Assembly (NCBI GenBank): GCA_045613945.1
Contig: JAZLBZ010000083.1
Location: 1-5,683, forward strand
Direction of reading: 5' to 3'
DNA length: 5,683 nucleotides
From: HGM04593 sp045613945
GTDB lineage: Bacteria; Bacteroidota; Bacteroidia; Bacteroidales; Bacteroidaceae
This document shows positions 1-5,543 of this stretch, in pieces. The notes under the pieces were generated by a model that worked only from the letters and a program-made list of their open reading frames with translations, did not search any database and had not been told where the DNA came from. The translations under genes and the position numbers were made by a program. The stretch's first letter is position 1. Every line of letters starts with the position of its first letter.

Positions 1-1
1 T

Positions 2-1759
2 GAGCTTTATGCCGACTATGAGTTGATGAACACTGTTGGCGATGGCAAGCTTTGGGCCGACCTCGCTGAGTGTGTTGCATGGCAGAAGAAGAATGCCGAT
101 GTATTGCCCGATGCTCACTGGGTAGGTGGCAATCCTTGGACAGGTAGCCAACAGCAGGTTTACGGTTGGGCATCATGGAACGGTGCGAAGGCTACACTTG
201 CTCTCCGCAACGGTGCAAACAATGCACAGACATTCACATTTACATTGCGTGAGGCATTGGAAATTCCTGCAAACATCAAGGGTGCTATTATCCTTAACAA
301 GTCATTCAAGGTGCAGGATGCTCTCAGCGGTTTGACCGAGGGTGTTGCTATTGATATCGACCAGCAGTTGACAGTTACATTGCCAGGTAGCAGCCTGTTT
401 GCATTCGATGGTGTGAACAGCGACCCTTCGCAGGTTCCTTTTGAGGTTTTAGACTACTCTCCAAAGAAGGCCGAGGCAATCGAGACAATTAAGATTAATT
501 TCAACAGCGAGGCTGCAGGTGAGTTCAACCCATACGAGATGAGCAAGTTCATGAAGTTCAAGCAGGGCAACAGCGTTGCAAGCGGCATCTCTAACTATGT
601 TGTCAAGGGCGCCGAACTCACAGTTACTCTGAGCACAAAGGTTAGCGCTCCAGGTGAGTATACATTGGTTATCCCTGAGGGTCTTATCACACGTGCAAGC
701 GATGGCAAGGCTTTCTCTGGCGAACTTGCTTTCACAATCACTGCTCCCGAGGCAATTGTTGTGAAGTCTGTTTCTCCAAGCGAGGATATCTACTCACTTT
801 CTACAGTTGAGATTACATTCAACAAGGAAGTTGTTGCTGCCGAGGCTGCAACTGCGGTTGTTGTGAAGGATGCTGAGGGCGAGGTTGTTGCAAATGCAAC
901 ATACACTGTTGAGGGCAAGGTGCTGACTTTGGTTCTTGAGACCGAGATTACAACCCCCGGTGACTACACAGTTGTTATCCCTGAAGGTGTTGTGATAGGC
1001 GCTGCTGTTGGCGATGCATTCAGTGGCGAGGTGGCTATCACTGTTGAGGAGTTCGACGTATATGAGCCACGCAACATCGGCAACAAGTCACGTAACGACC
1101 GTAATGTTAACAGCGTGAGCCTTTCAAGCGAATTCCACGGTGTATCAACATACGAGCTCACTGCAACAGACAAGGGCCTCGACTATGTGAACATGGCAAG
1201 TGTTGACGAGCCTGTTTACTTTGTTGCAGCTCCGGGTGAGACAGTGACTGCAAGTGTTGACGCTGCCGGTTCGTGGGTACACTTCAGCGTGTTCATTGAC
1301 AAGGAGGGTGACGGCTTCACAGCTTCTATTGCCGAGGGTAGTAACTACGCTCCTGCAGGTGACCTTGTTGCATACTCATTCTACAATAACAACTCTTCAA
1401 GTGACGAGAGCGGTTGGAACAGCGTTGGTGATGTAATCACTGGCAACAACCGTAACAAACCTGCTATTCCTGCATTCACAGCTCCTTCAGAGGCTGGTAC
1501 ATACCGCATGCGTTTCAAGCAGGACTGGTGTAGCATTGACCCACAGGGTGATGCTGACGGCAAGTTTGGCGATTTCAAACAGAACGGTGGTCAGATTATA
1601 GACGTACTTCTTGCTGTGACAAATACAACTGGCATTGAAGAGGTGAAAACAGAAAACGGAGAGGCTAAGGCTGTCTATGACCTCGCAGGTCGTAAACTTG
1701 AGCAGATTTCGGCTCCCGGCGTCTACATTGTAAATGGCAAAAAGGTGCTTGTAAAGTAA
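2..1759 (+). CDS. C-terminal part of a large secreted glycoside-hydrolase-like protein with Ig-like repeats (5' end outside window)
   Basis: The frame is open from base 2 with no stop, so the gene starts upstream; the TTG/ATG near 23-28 are internal codons. 585 residues are visible. Residues 1-140 end in a beta-sandwich (HWVGGNPW, VYGWASWNG, LRN, LREALEIP, LPGSSLFAFDG) of the type that closes the catalytic part of Bacteroidetes secreted glycosidases; the catalytic residues lie outside the window, so the GH family is not assigned. Residues about 143-248 and 250-350 are tandem Ig-like repeats sharing PG[ED]YT[LV]VIPEG and AFSGE[LV]A[FI]T. Residues about 350-540 form a beta-rich domain with a late GTYRMRFKQDW / GGQIIDV pattern resembling GEVED/jelly-roll carbohydrate-associated domains. 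The last about 40 residues (VYDLAGRKLE...GVYIVNGKKVLVK) match the C-terminal tails of Prevotella/Bacteroides exported proteins, some sorted by type IX secretion. Surface or extracellular location is inferred. Codons look strongly biased (Lys mostly AAG, Val mostly GTT), unlike the next gene, which may mean high expression. Confidence 0.8.
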   Translation, partial: ELYADYELMNTVGDGKLWADLAECVAWQKKNADVLPDAHWVGGNPWTGSQQQVYGWASWNGAKATLALRNGANNAQTFTFTLREALEIPANIKGAIILNKSFKVQDALSGLTEGVAIDIDQQLTVTLPGSSLFAFDGVNSDPSQVPFEVLDYSPKKAEAIETIKINFNSEAAGEFNPYEMSKFMKFKQGNSVASGISNYVVKGAELTVTLSTKVSAPGEYTLVIPEGLITRASDGKAFSGELAFTITAPEAIVVKSVSPSEDIYSLSTVEITFNKEVVAAEAATAVVVKDAEGEVVANATYTVEGKVLTLVLETEITTPGDYTVVIPEGVVIGAAVGDAFSGEVAITVEEFDVYEPRNIGNKSRNDRNVNSVSLSSEFHGVSTYELTATDKGLDYVNMASVDEPVYFVAAPGETVTASVDAAGSWVHFSVFIDKEGDGFTASIAEGSNYAPAGDLVAYSFYNNNSSSDESGWNSVGDVITGNNRNKPAIPAFTAPSEAGTYRMRFKQDWCSIDPQGDADGKFGDFKQNGGQIIDVLLAVTNTTGIEEVKTENGEAKAVYDLAGRKLEQISAPGVYIVNGKKVLVK

Positions 1760-1770
1760 TTTCGTGTATA

Positions 1771-1838
1771 TGTCATCCCGAACCAAAGGGAGGGATCTCT
1801 GAAATGATTGAGATATCTCACAAATGTTCGATATGACA
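1771..1838. repeat. Degenerate palindromic intergenic repeat
   Basis: The outer arms TGTCATCCCGAAC (1771-1783) and GTTCGATATGACA (1826-1838) are inverted repeats with two mismatches. An inner pair, GAGGGATCTC and GAGATATCTC, continues the stem with two mismatches. The TCATCCCGAAC...GGGATCTC wording resembles interspersed palindromic (REP/MITE-like) repeats found between genes in many Bacteroidetes; that likeness is from memory, not from a search. It sits directly after the stop of the first gene and before the hairpin at 1848. Confidence 0.5.
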
Positions 1839-1847
1839 AGAACAATC

Positions 1848-1880
1848 AATCAGCACGCGCCGGGCGCGTGCTGATTTTAT
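1848..1880 (+). terminator. Strong GC-rich hairpin with T-run: terminator of the upstream gene, or leader hairpin of the downstream gene
   Basis: A perfect 13-bp stem, AATCAGCACGCGC (1848-1860) with GCGCGTGCTGATT (1864-1876), closes a 3-nt loop, and TTTT spans 1875-1878. This is the shape of an intrinsic terminator for the gene ending at 1759. The stem ends only 15 nt before the ATG at 1892, so any transcript of the next gene that starts upstream would carry the hairpin beside its ribosome binding region. Confidence 0.75.
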
Positions 1881-1891
1881 CTTGAAAAACT

Positions 1892-3007
1892 ATGAATGAA
1901 AATAAACGCCTGCTGTCGCTCGATGTGTTACGTGGCCTTGACCTTTTTCTGCTTGTTGTGCTGCAGCCGGTGCTAGTTGCTGTTTTGAGACAGATTGATT
2001 GCGCGGCATTGAACAGTACAGTTCTCTATCAACTCGACCACGCTCAGTGGGAGGGCATGCGAATGTGGGACCTGGTGATGCCGCTTTTCCTTTTTATGTC
2101 GGGTGTGACAATGCCATACTCCTTGCCAAAGTACAGGATGCAGAATGGCGGCCTTAAGGTGTGGGCGCGCGTGCTAAAGCGCTTTGCGCTGCTCTTCCTG
2201 CTTGGCATGCTGGTGCAGGGTAATATCCTTGCGCTAAACCCAGACAGGGTGTATGTCTATAGCAATACCCTGCAGGCTATTGCTGTTGGCTATCTGCTCA
2301 CTGTTCCAATGGTGCTTTACCTGAAACCTGGGCAGCAGATTGCTGCAATTGCTGTGTTGCTGGTAGTGTATTCTGTTCCAATGCATTTGTGTGGTGACTG
2401 GAGCGCGCAAGGTAATTTTGCAGCAATGGTTGACAAGGCTGTGCTTGGGCGTTTCCGCGACGGCAGCATTGTAGCCGCCGATGGAAGTGTGCAGTTTGCC
2501 GCCTGGTACGATTATACCTGGCTGTGGAGTAGCCTTACGTTCTGCTGCACTGTAGCGCTTGGCAGTCTTGCGGGATATATGACAAGACATGGAAATGGCG
2601 ACCGCCTGGCGACGGCGCGCAGGCTGCTTACTGCAGGTGCAGTGCTGCTGGCTGCAGGCCTGCTGTGCGGCATGGCGCAGCCTATTATAAAGCGTATATG
2701 GACTGCAAGTTTTGCGCTCTACAGTGCGGGATGGTGCTATCTGCTGCTTGCGCTCTTTTATTGGTGGATTGATGTAAAAGGTCGCACGAAAGGGTGGGGG
2801 TGGCTGCTCTGTTTTGGTTGCAACGCAATAACGGCATATCTCATTGGGGAGATGATAAACTTCCGCAGCATTGCCCAGTCGCTACTCTATGGCATGGAAC
2901 AATATGTTGGCGGGTGGTACCCAGTGCTGCTCACGCTGTGCAACAGTTTGATTGTTTTCTTGATTTTGAAGGTGATGTACCGCGCAAAACTGTTCCTCAA
3001 AGTGTGA
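1892..3007 (+). CDS. Multi-pass membrane acyltransferase, DUF5009 / heparan-alpha-glucosaminide N-acetyltransferase-like
   Basis: This 371-residue protein carries the hallmarks of the HGSNAT/NagX-like family, whose lysosomal member moves the acetyl group of acetyl-CoA across a membrane onto terminal glucosamine. Visible signs are the N-terminal LSLDVLRGLDLFLLV (8-22), the loop with a candidate active-site histidine (YQLDHAQW, H50), then MWDLVMPLFLFMSGV (58-72), the late KRIWTASFALYSAGW (267-281) followed by LALFYWWIDV, and NAITAYLIGEM (311-321). About ten hydrophobic segments can be seen, near 15-33, 60-76, 96-115, 128-144, 149-167, 209-230, 246-264, 272-293, 302-321 and 343-368. Length is usual for the bacterial family. 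The ATG at 1892 is chosen because the conserved motif begins a few residues later and the leader (TTGAAAAACT) is A-rich, as expected without Shine-Dalgarno. The bacterial substrate is not established; a role in acetylating or salvaging amino sugars is inference, supported only by the flanking glycosidase genes. Confidence 0.88.
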   Translation: MNENKRLLSLDVLRGLDLFLLVVLQPVLVAVLRQIDCAALNSTVLYQLDHAQWEGMRMWDLVMPLFLFMSGVTMPYSLPKYRMQNGGLKVWARVLKRFALLFLLGMLVQGNILALNPDRVYVYSNTLQAIAVGYLLTVPMVLYLKPGQQIAAIAVLLVVYSVPMHLCGDWSAQGNFAAMVDKAVLGRFRDGSIVAADGSVQFAAWYDYTWLWSSLTFCCTVALGSLAGYMTRHGNGDRLATARRLLTAGAVLLAAGLLCGMAQPIIKRIWTASFALYSAGWCYLLLALFYWWIDVKGRTKGWGWLLCFGCNAITAYLIGEMINFRSIAQSLLYGMEQYVGGWYPVLLTLCNSLIVFLILKVMYRAKLFLKV

Positions 3008-3026
3008 ACTGTGTACGGTATGAACT

Positions 3027-3075
3027 AAATAAGCAAAATCACTGCTTTTATAATCAGTGATTTTGCTTATTTTTG
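3027..3075 (+). terminator. Intrinsic terminator of the acyltransferase gene
   Basis: A perfect 18-bp inverted repeat runs from AAATAAGCAAAATCACTG (3027-3044) to its complement (3055-3072) around a 10-nt loop, and continues into a run of five T (3070-3074). It begins 19 nt after the TGA at 3005-3007. The stem is AT-rich but long. Confidence 0.8.
3068..3075 (+). promoter_or_regulatory. Possible Bacteroidetes -7 promoter box (TAnnTTTG) for the GH30 gene
   Basis: TATTTTTG matches the TAnnTTTG -7 consensus known from Bacteroides promoters. It would place the transcript start near 3080 and give a leader of about 40 nt. It overlaps the T-tract of the terminator, and no clear TTTG -33 element lies at the usual distance upstream, so this is weak. 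A second match, TAACTTTG at 3110-3117, lies almost on the start codon. Confidence 0.22.
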
Positions 3076-3121
3076 TGTTTACTTCATTACTCAATTATTA
3101 AACTGTCAATAACTTTGAATT

Positions 3122-4681
3122 ATGAGAATGCCATATCTTCTGTTTCTGTTGTCGGTTTTGTTTCTGTCTATGCCCGTTGGCCTCAAAGCCCAGGAAACTA
3201 CAGCCTATGTCATTGATAAAAGTGTCAAATATCAGCAGATAGACAATTTCAGTGCGTCCGATGCATGGCGCATGGATTTTGTGGGCAAGAATTGGCCGCG
3301 GGAGAAGAAGGAGTATATTGCCGACTTGCTTTTCAAACGTGAATTTGACAAGGATGGCAACCCTGTTGGTATGGCTTTGACCAATTGGCGAGTGAACATT
3401 GGTGCCGGCAGGTATGAGAATCGGGAAAATAACGAGGTCACGAGTACTTGGAACAGAACCGAGTGTTTCATGTCGCCCGACGGCTCCTATGACTTTACAA
3501 AACAGGCCGGACAGCAGTGGTTCATGAATGCTGCAAGGGAAAGGGGAGTGAATGATTTTCTCTTCTTTACAAATTCGCCTCCATATTTTATGACCCGGAC
3601 AGGTTCTACACTCTCGGGCGACAATATATGTATAAACCTGCAGGATGACAAGTTTGACGATTTTGCCCGTTTTCTTGTGCGTAGTGTGCAGCACTTCAGA
3701 GAGAACGGCTATAATATAAAATATGTAAGCCCGCTGAACGAGCCCAACGTAGAGTGGCACACCAACAGTTGGCAAGAGGGTACTTTTGCCACCAAGGCCG
3801 ATATATATAAGGTGGTTGCAGAACTGGACAAGGAAATATCGGAAAAAGGAGTAGATGCAAAAATCATTGTACCCGAAATGGGCGAGATGAAGATGCTCTT
3901 CGAGGTGGATGCCAATGAAAAGACTCCCGATGACATTATCTGCTCGATGTTCTATGACGATGGGGCATACAGTGTCATGGGTTTCAAGAACCTCTATAAT
4001 TGTCTTGCTGCCCACGACTATTGGACCGCCTATCCTCCAAGTCTTTTGGTTGATATACGTACACAGGTAAGGGACTCGCTAGCCGGGAATGGACATAATA
4101 CAAAATTCTGGGCGTCGGAATATTGTATTCTGGAGAAGAATGAGGAGATCACGATGCCGCCATCGCCGGTAAAGAGCATAAACCTTGGTTTGTATGTGGC
4201 GCGTCTCATCCACACCAACCTTGCTGTTGCAAATGCTTCGGCATGGCAATGGTGGACTGCGGTGTCGTTGAACGAGGATGTCCCTTTGCAGCTGTTGCCG
4301 TTGGAAGGCTTGACTGGCGAGGATGTGAAATATGATGGCAGGGTAGTGACTACAAAGATGTTCTGGGCTACAGCCAACTATAGTTTCTTTGTACGCCCCG
4401 GCATGCGCAGAATTGATGTGCGTGCCGTGGGTAAGGAAGTAACACCGCTTGAGGCTGCCACTTCGCTGATGATTTCGTCATATACCGACGGCTCCCAGGT
4501 TGTCACTGTCATTGTCAACTATGCAGATGAGGACAAATGTATATCCTTGGAATGTGACAACGCCCGCAAAGGAAAGTTGTATGTGACTTCCATTGACAAG
4601 GATTTGCAATATGTGGGCAAACAGCGGTTGGATGCATTGTCAATACCGGCGCGTTCAGTTGTGACGGTGGTGGTTGATTGA
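3122..4681 (+). CDS. Secreted glycoside hydrolase family 30 enzyme, endo-beta-1,6-galactanase-like
   Basis: This 519-residue exported glycosidase has a GH30-type (clan A) (beta/alpha)8 barrel. Residues 1-23 are a type I signal peptide (hydrophobic core LLFLLSVLFLSMPVG, cleavage likely after LKA-23); no lipobox cysteine is seen, so a periplasmic or secreted enzyme is expected. Family signs in order are QQIDNFSASDAWRMDFVG (38-55), LTNWRVNIGAGRYEN (86-100), FFTNSPPYFMT (148-158), acid/base SPLNEPN with E207, and nucleophile WASEY with E333, followed by ASAWQWWTA (372-380). Residues from about 440 form the usual short C-terminal beta-sandwich; no extra carbohydrate-binding module is seen. The wording of the barrel is nearest, by recall, to subfamily 5 endo-beta-1,6-galactanases that cut arabinogalactan side chains; beta-1,6-glucanase or another GH30 activity cannot be excluded. 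The leader has no Shine-Dalgarno. The gene is 114 nt from the acyltransferase gene, with a terminator between them, so it is probably transcribed separately. Confidence 0.9.
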   Translation: MRMPYLLFLLSVLFLSMPVGLKAQETTAYVIDKSVKYQQIDNFSASDAWRMDFVGKNWPREKKEYIADLLFKREFDKDGNPVGMALTNWRVNIGAGRYENRENNEVTSTWNRTECFMSPDGSYDFTKQAGQQWFMNAARERGVNDFLFFTNSPPYFMTRTGSTLSGDNICINLQDDKFDDFARFLVRSVQHFRENGYNIKYVSPLNEPNVEWHTNSWQEGTFATKADIYKVVAELDKEISEKGVDAKIIVPEMGEMKMLFEVDANEKTPDDIICSMFYDDGAYSVMGFKNLYNCLAAHDYWTAYPPSLLVDIRTQVRDSLAGNGHNTKFWASEYCILEKNEEITMPPSPVKSINLGLYVARLIHTNLAVANASAWQWWTAVSLNEDVPLQLLPLEGLTGEDVKYDGRVVTTKMFWATANYSFFVRPGMRRIDVRAVGKEVTPLEAATSLMISSYTDGSQVVTVIVNYADEDKCISLECDNARKGKLYVTSIDKDLQYVGKQRLDALSIPARSVVTVVVD

Positions 4682-4732
4682 AAGAATTGTGGAATTTACA
4701 ATATAGGGACTGCATGACTTTTTATGATGTTT

Positions 4733-4764
4733 GAAAGGGTGCCACGCGGCACCCTTTCTTTATA
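4733..4764 (+). terminator. Intrinsic terminator of the GH30 gene
   Basis: A perfect 11-bp stem, GAAAGGGTGCC (4733-4743) with GGCACCCTTTC (4748-4758), closes an ACGC tetraloop and is followed by TTTATATT. It lies 51 nt after the GH30 stop codon. Confidence 0.82.
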
Positions 4765-4793
4765 TTATATAATGTATATGACTGGACATGAAT

Positions 4794-5117
4794 TTAGTGT
4801 GGGTATCGCTTTCGCATGCCATTATATTCAACGGCTAATCCCAACCTTAATCGTTCACTTGTATTTCCTTCAAGCCTTTCTATACGTGCTTTTTGTCGCG
4901 CAAAAAGCACCAAAAACGCCCGGCACAGAGTTCTCAAGTCGAATAAAGCTTTGTTCGCGAGTCGCAAGCGACATCCCTCAGTCGCTTTATTCTTGCCGTC
5001 ATTGTCTTGACGCGGTAAATTCGGGAATGGGAGAACTCGCTTTTCACGCAAGAACATCATCGTCTTAATGCACCGCTCAGACATCACCCATTCTTTTTCC
5101 TCATTTGCCGCTAACAA
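4794..5117 (-). CDS. Doubtful small open reading frame overlapping the left repeat module
   Basis: This 107-codon frame on the minus strand starts at the ATG complementary to 5115-5117 and stops at 4794-4796. I recognise no domain. The translation is basic, with a short leucine- and arginine-rich stretch (FLVLFARQKARIERLEG) that could be helical. Most of it is laid over the left repeat module, including both palindromic hairpins, and the matching frame in the right module is stopped just after the shared FLVLF peptide. This suggests the open frame is a by-product of a structured repeat. It is listed because codons at its 3' end (GNTSERLRLGLAVEYNGM) look fairly ordinary and it may be a remnant of a small gene. 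Confidence 0.2.
   Translation of the reverse strand: MLAANEEKEWVMSERCIKTMMFLREKRVLPFPNLPRQDNDGKNKATEGCRLRLANKALFDLRTLCRAFLVLFARQKARIERLEGNTSERLRLGLAVEYNGMRKRYPH
4846..5060 (+). repeat. Left copy of a ~210-bp structured repeat module (arm of a long imperfect inverted repeat)
   Basis: Blocks here recur in the same order and nearly the same spacing on the opposite strand at 5283-5491. They are CTTAATCGTT (4846-4855), GCACCAAAAACG (4907-4918), CTTTGTT (4949-4955), GAGTCGCAAGCGACATC (4959-4975) running on to TCAGTCG (4978-4984), AGAACTCGCT (5032-5041) and ACATCAT (5054-5060). The copy holds two hairpins: A, GTGCTTTTTG/CAAAAAGCAC (4886-4895 / 4901-4910), and B, GTCGC-AA-GCGAC (4961-4972). Wider nested pairs are GAATAAAGC/GCTTTATTC (4941-4949 / 4984-4992) and GAGTTCTC/GAGAACTC (4928-4935 / 5031-5038). 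The alignment was made by eye. Function is unknown. Confidence 0.65.
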
Positions 5118-5282
5118 TGACTGTTGCTCACACAGTGCCGGTTTTCTTTGACATTACCGTTTTACGCAGTAAAGTTCGCGAATTGTGCGACTATTCATTG
5201 CAAAGGTAATCCCCCGCCAAGGGCGGAAGGGCAGCGTTGGGAGGCACAGTGAGCAGCCGAGCAATGCTTGGGAGCGGGTGGC
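5061..5282. other. Spacer between the two inverted repeat modules, no gene seen
   Basis: No protein or RNA gene is recognised in this stretch. It contains a short GC hairpin, CCGCC-AAG-GGCGG (5214-5226), an ATTACC/GGTAAT pair (5153-5158 / 5205-5210) around its middle, and the palindrome TTCGCGAA (5175-5182). A weak echo of the flanking symmetry is TGCTCAC...GTGCC (5125-5139) against GGCAC...GTGAGCA (5243-5255). Overlapping minus-strand open frames across 5154-5411 look like by-products of the GC-rich repeats. Confidence 0.4.
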
Positions 5283-5325
5283 ATGATGTGTGAGCGCAGC
5301 GAGTTCTTGCCACCCCAAGCATTGC
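5261..5325. repeat. Long GC-rich hairpin
   Basis: GCAATGCTTGGG (5261-5272) pairs perfectly with CCCAAGCATTGC (5314-5325). After a 4-nt bulge (AGCG), GTGGCA (5278-5283) pairs with TGCCAC (5308-5313), leaving a loop of about 24 nt. There is no T-run after either end, so it is not a normal intrinsic terminator. It lies at the inner edge of the right repeat module. Confidence 0.6.
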
Positions 5326-5491
5326 GACAAACTGCGAGTGGCGAGGGGTGAACCGACTGAAAGATGTTGCAAGGCAACTCTTAAACAAAGGAAGCACCGA
5401 ATGCCGTACACGACTGCCCCGTTTTTGGTACTTTTTTAAAAAAAAGTACAGAAAGCAAGACTACAAAAAGAATATAAGATAACCGATTAAG
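5283..5491 (-). repeat. Right copy of the structured repeat module, inverted relative to the left copy
   Basis: Read on the minus strand, this copy gives the same blocks as 4846-5060: CTTAATCGGTT (5491-5481), a GTACTTTTTT/AAAAAAGTAC hairpin (5428-5449), GTACCAAAAACG (5431-5420), CTTTGTT (5390-5384), GAGTTGC-CTT-GCAAC-ATC and TCAGTCG (5380-5354), AGAACTCGCT (5307-5298) and ACATCAT (5289-5283). Offsets from the outer end agree with the left copy to within about 2 nt for all but the last block. Both small hairpins are kept although their sequences differ: pair 3 of hairpin A is A-T here and G-C on the left, and pair 3 of hairpin B is T-A here and C-G on the left. Confidence 0.65.
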
Positions 5492-5543
5492 TGTAAAAGC
5501 TATCAAGGGAATAGAAAACCAATAATTACCCACACCTTTTTGC

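Noticed and set aside
23..28. TTG/ATG at the start of the first open frame as the true start
   Set aside because: The same frame stays open to base 2, and the first residues are already inside a folded domain with no signal peptide, so the gene is cut by the window edge.
1487..1849. 120-codon minus-strand frame across the end of the first gene and the intergenic repeat
   Set aside because: It overlaps the conserved C-terminal tail of a real gene and crosses a palindromic repeat; no protein motif is visible.
3098..4015. 305-codon open frame antisense to the GH30 gene
   Set aside because: It lies inside a gene with clear signal peptide and catalytic motifs, and its translation shows no recognisable domain. 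Long antisense frames arise readily from codon bias of the real gene.
5428..5449. Hairpin GTACTTTTTT/AAAAAAGTAC considered as terminator for the transposase gene
   Set aside because: No T-run follows on either strand beyond the stem itself, it is about 120 nt outside the stop, and it has a homologue in the left module. It fits a repeat component better.
4846..5491. CRISPR array or tandem repeat
   Set aside because: The repeated blocks are inverted, not direct, occur only twice and are not separated by uniform spacers.
4765..5543. Known structured RNA such as RNase P RNA, tmRNA, 6S RNA or a tRNA
   Set aside because: I found no cloverleaf, no CCA-type end and none of the conserved cores I would expect. 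A covariance-model search would be needed to exclude rarer families.
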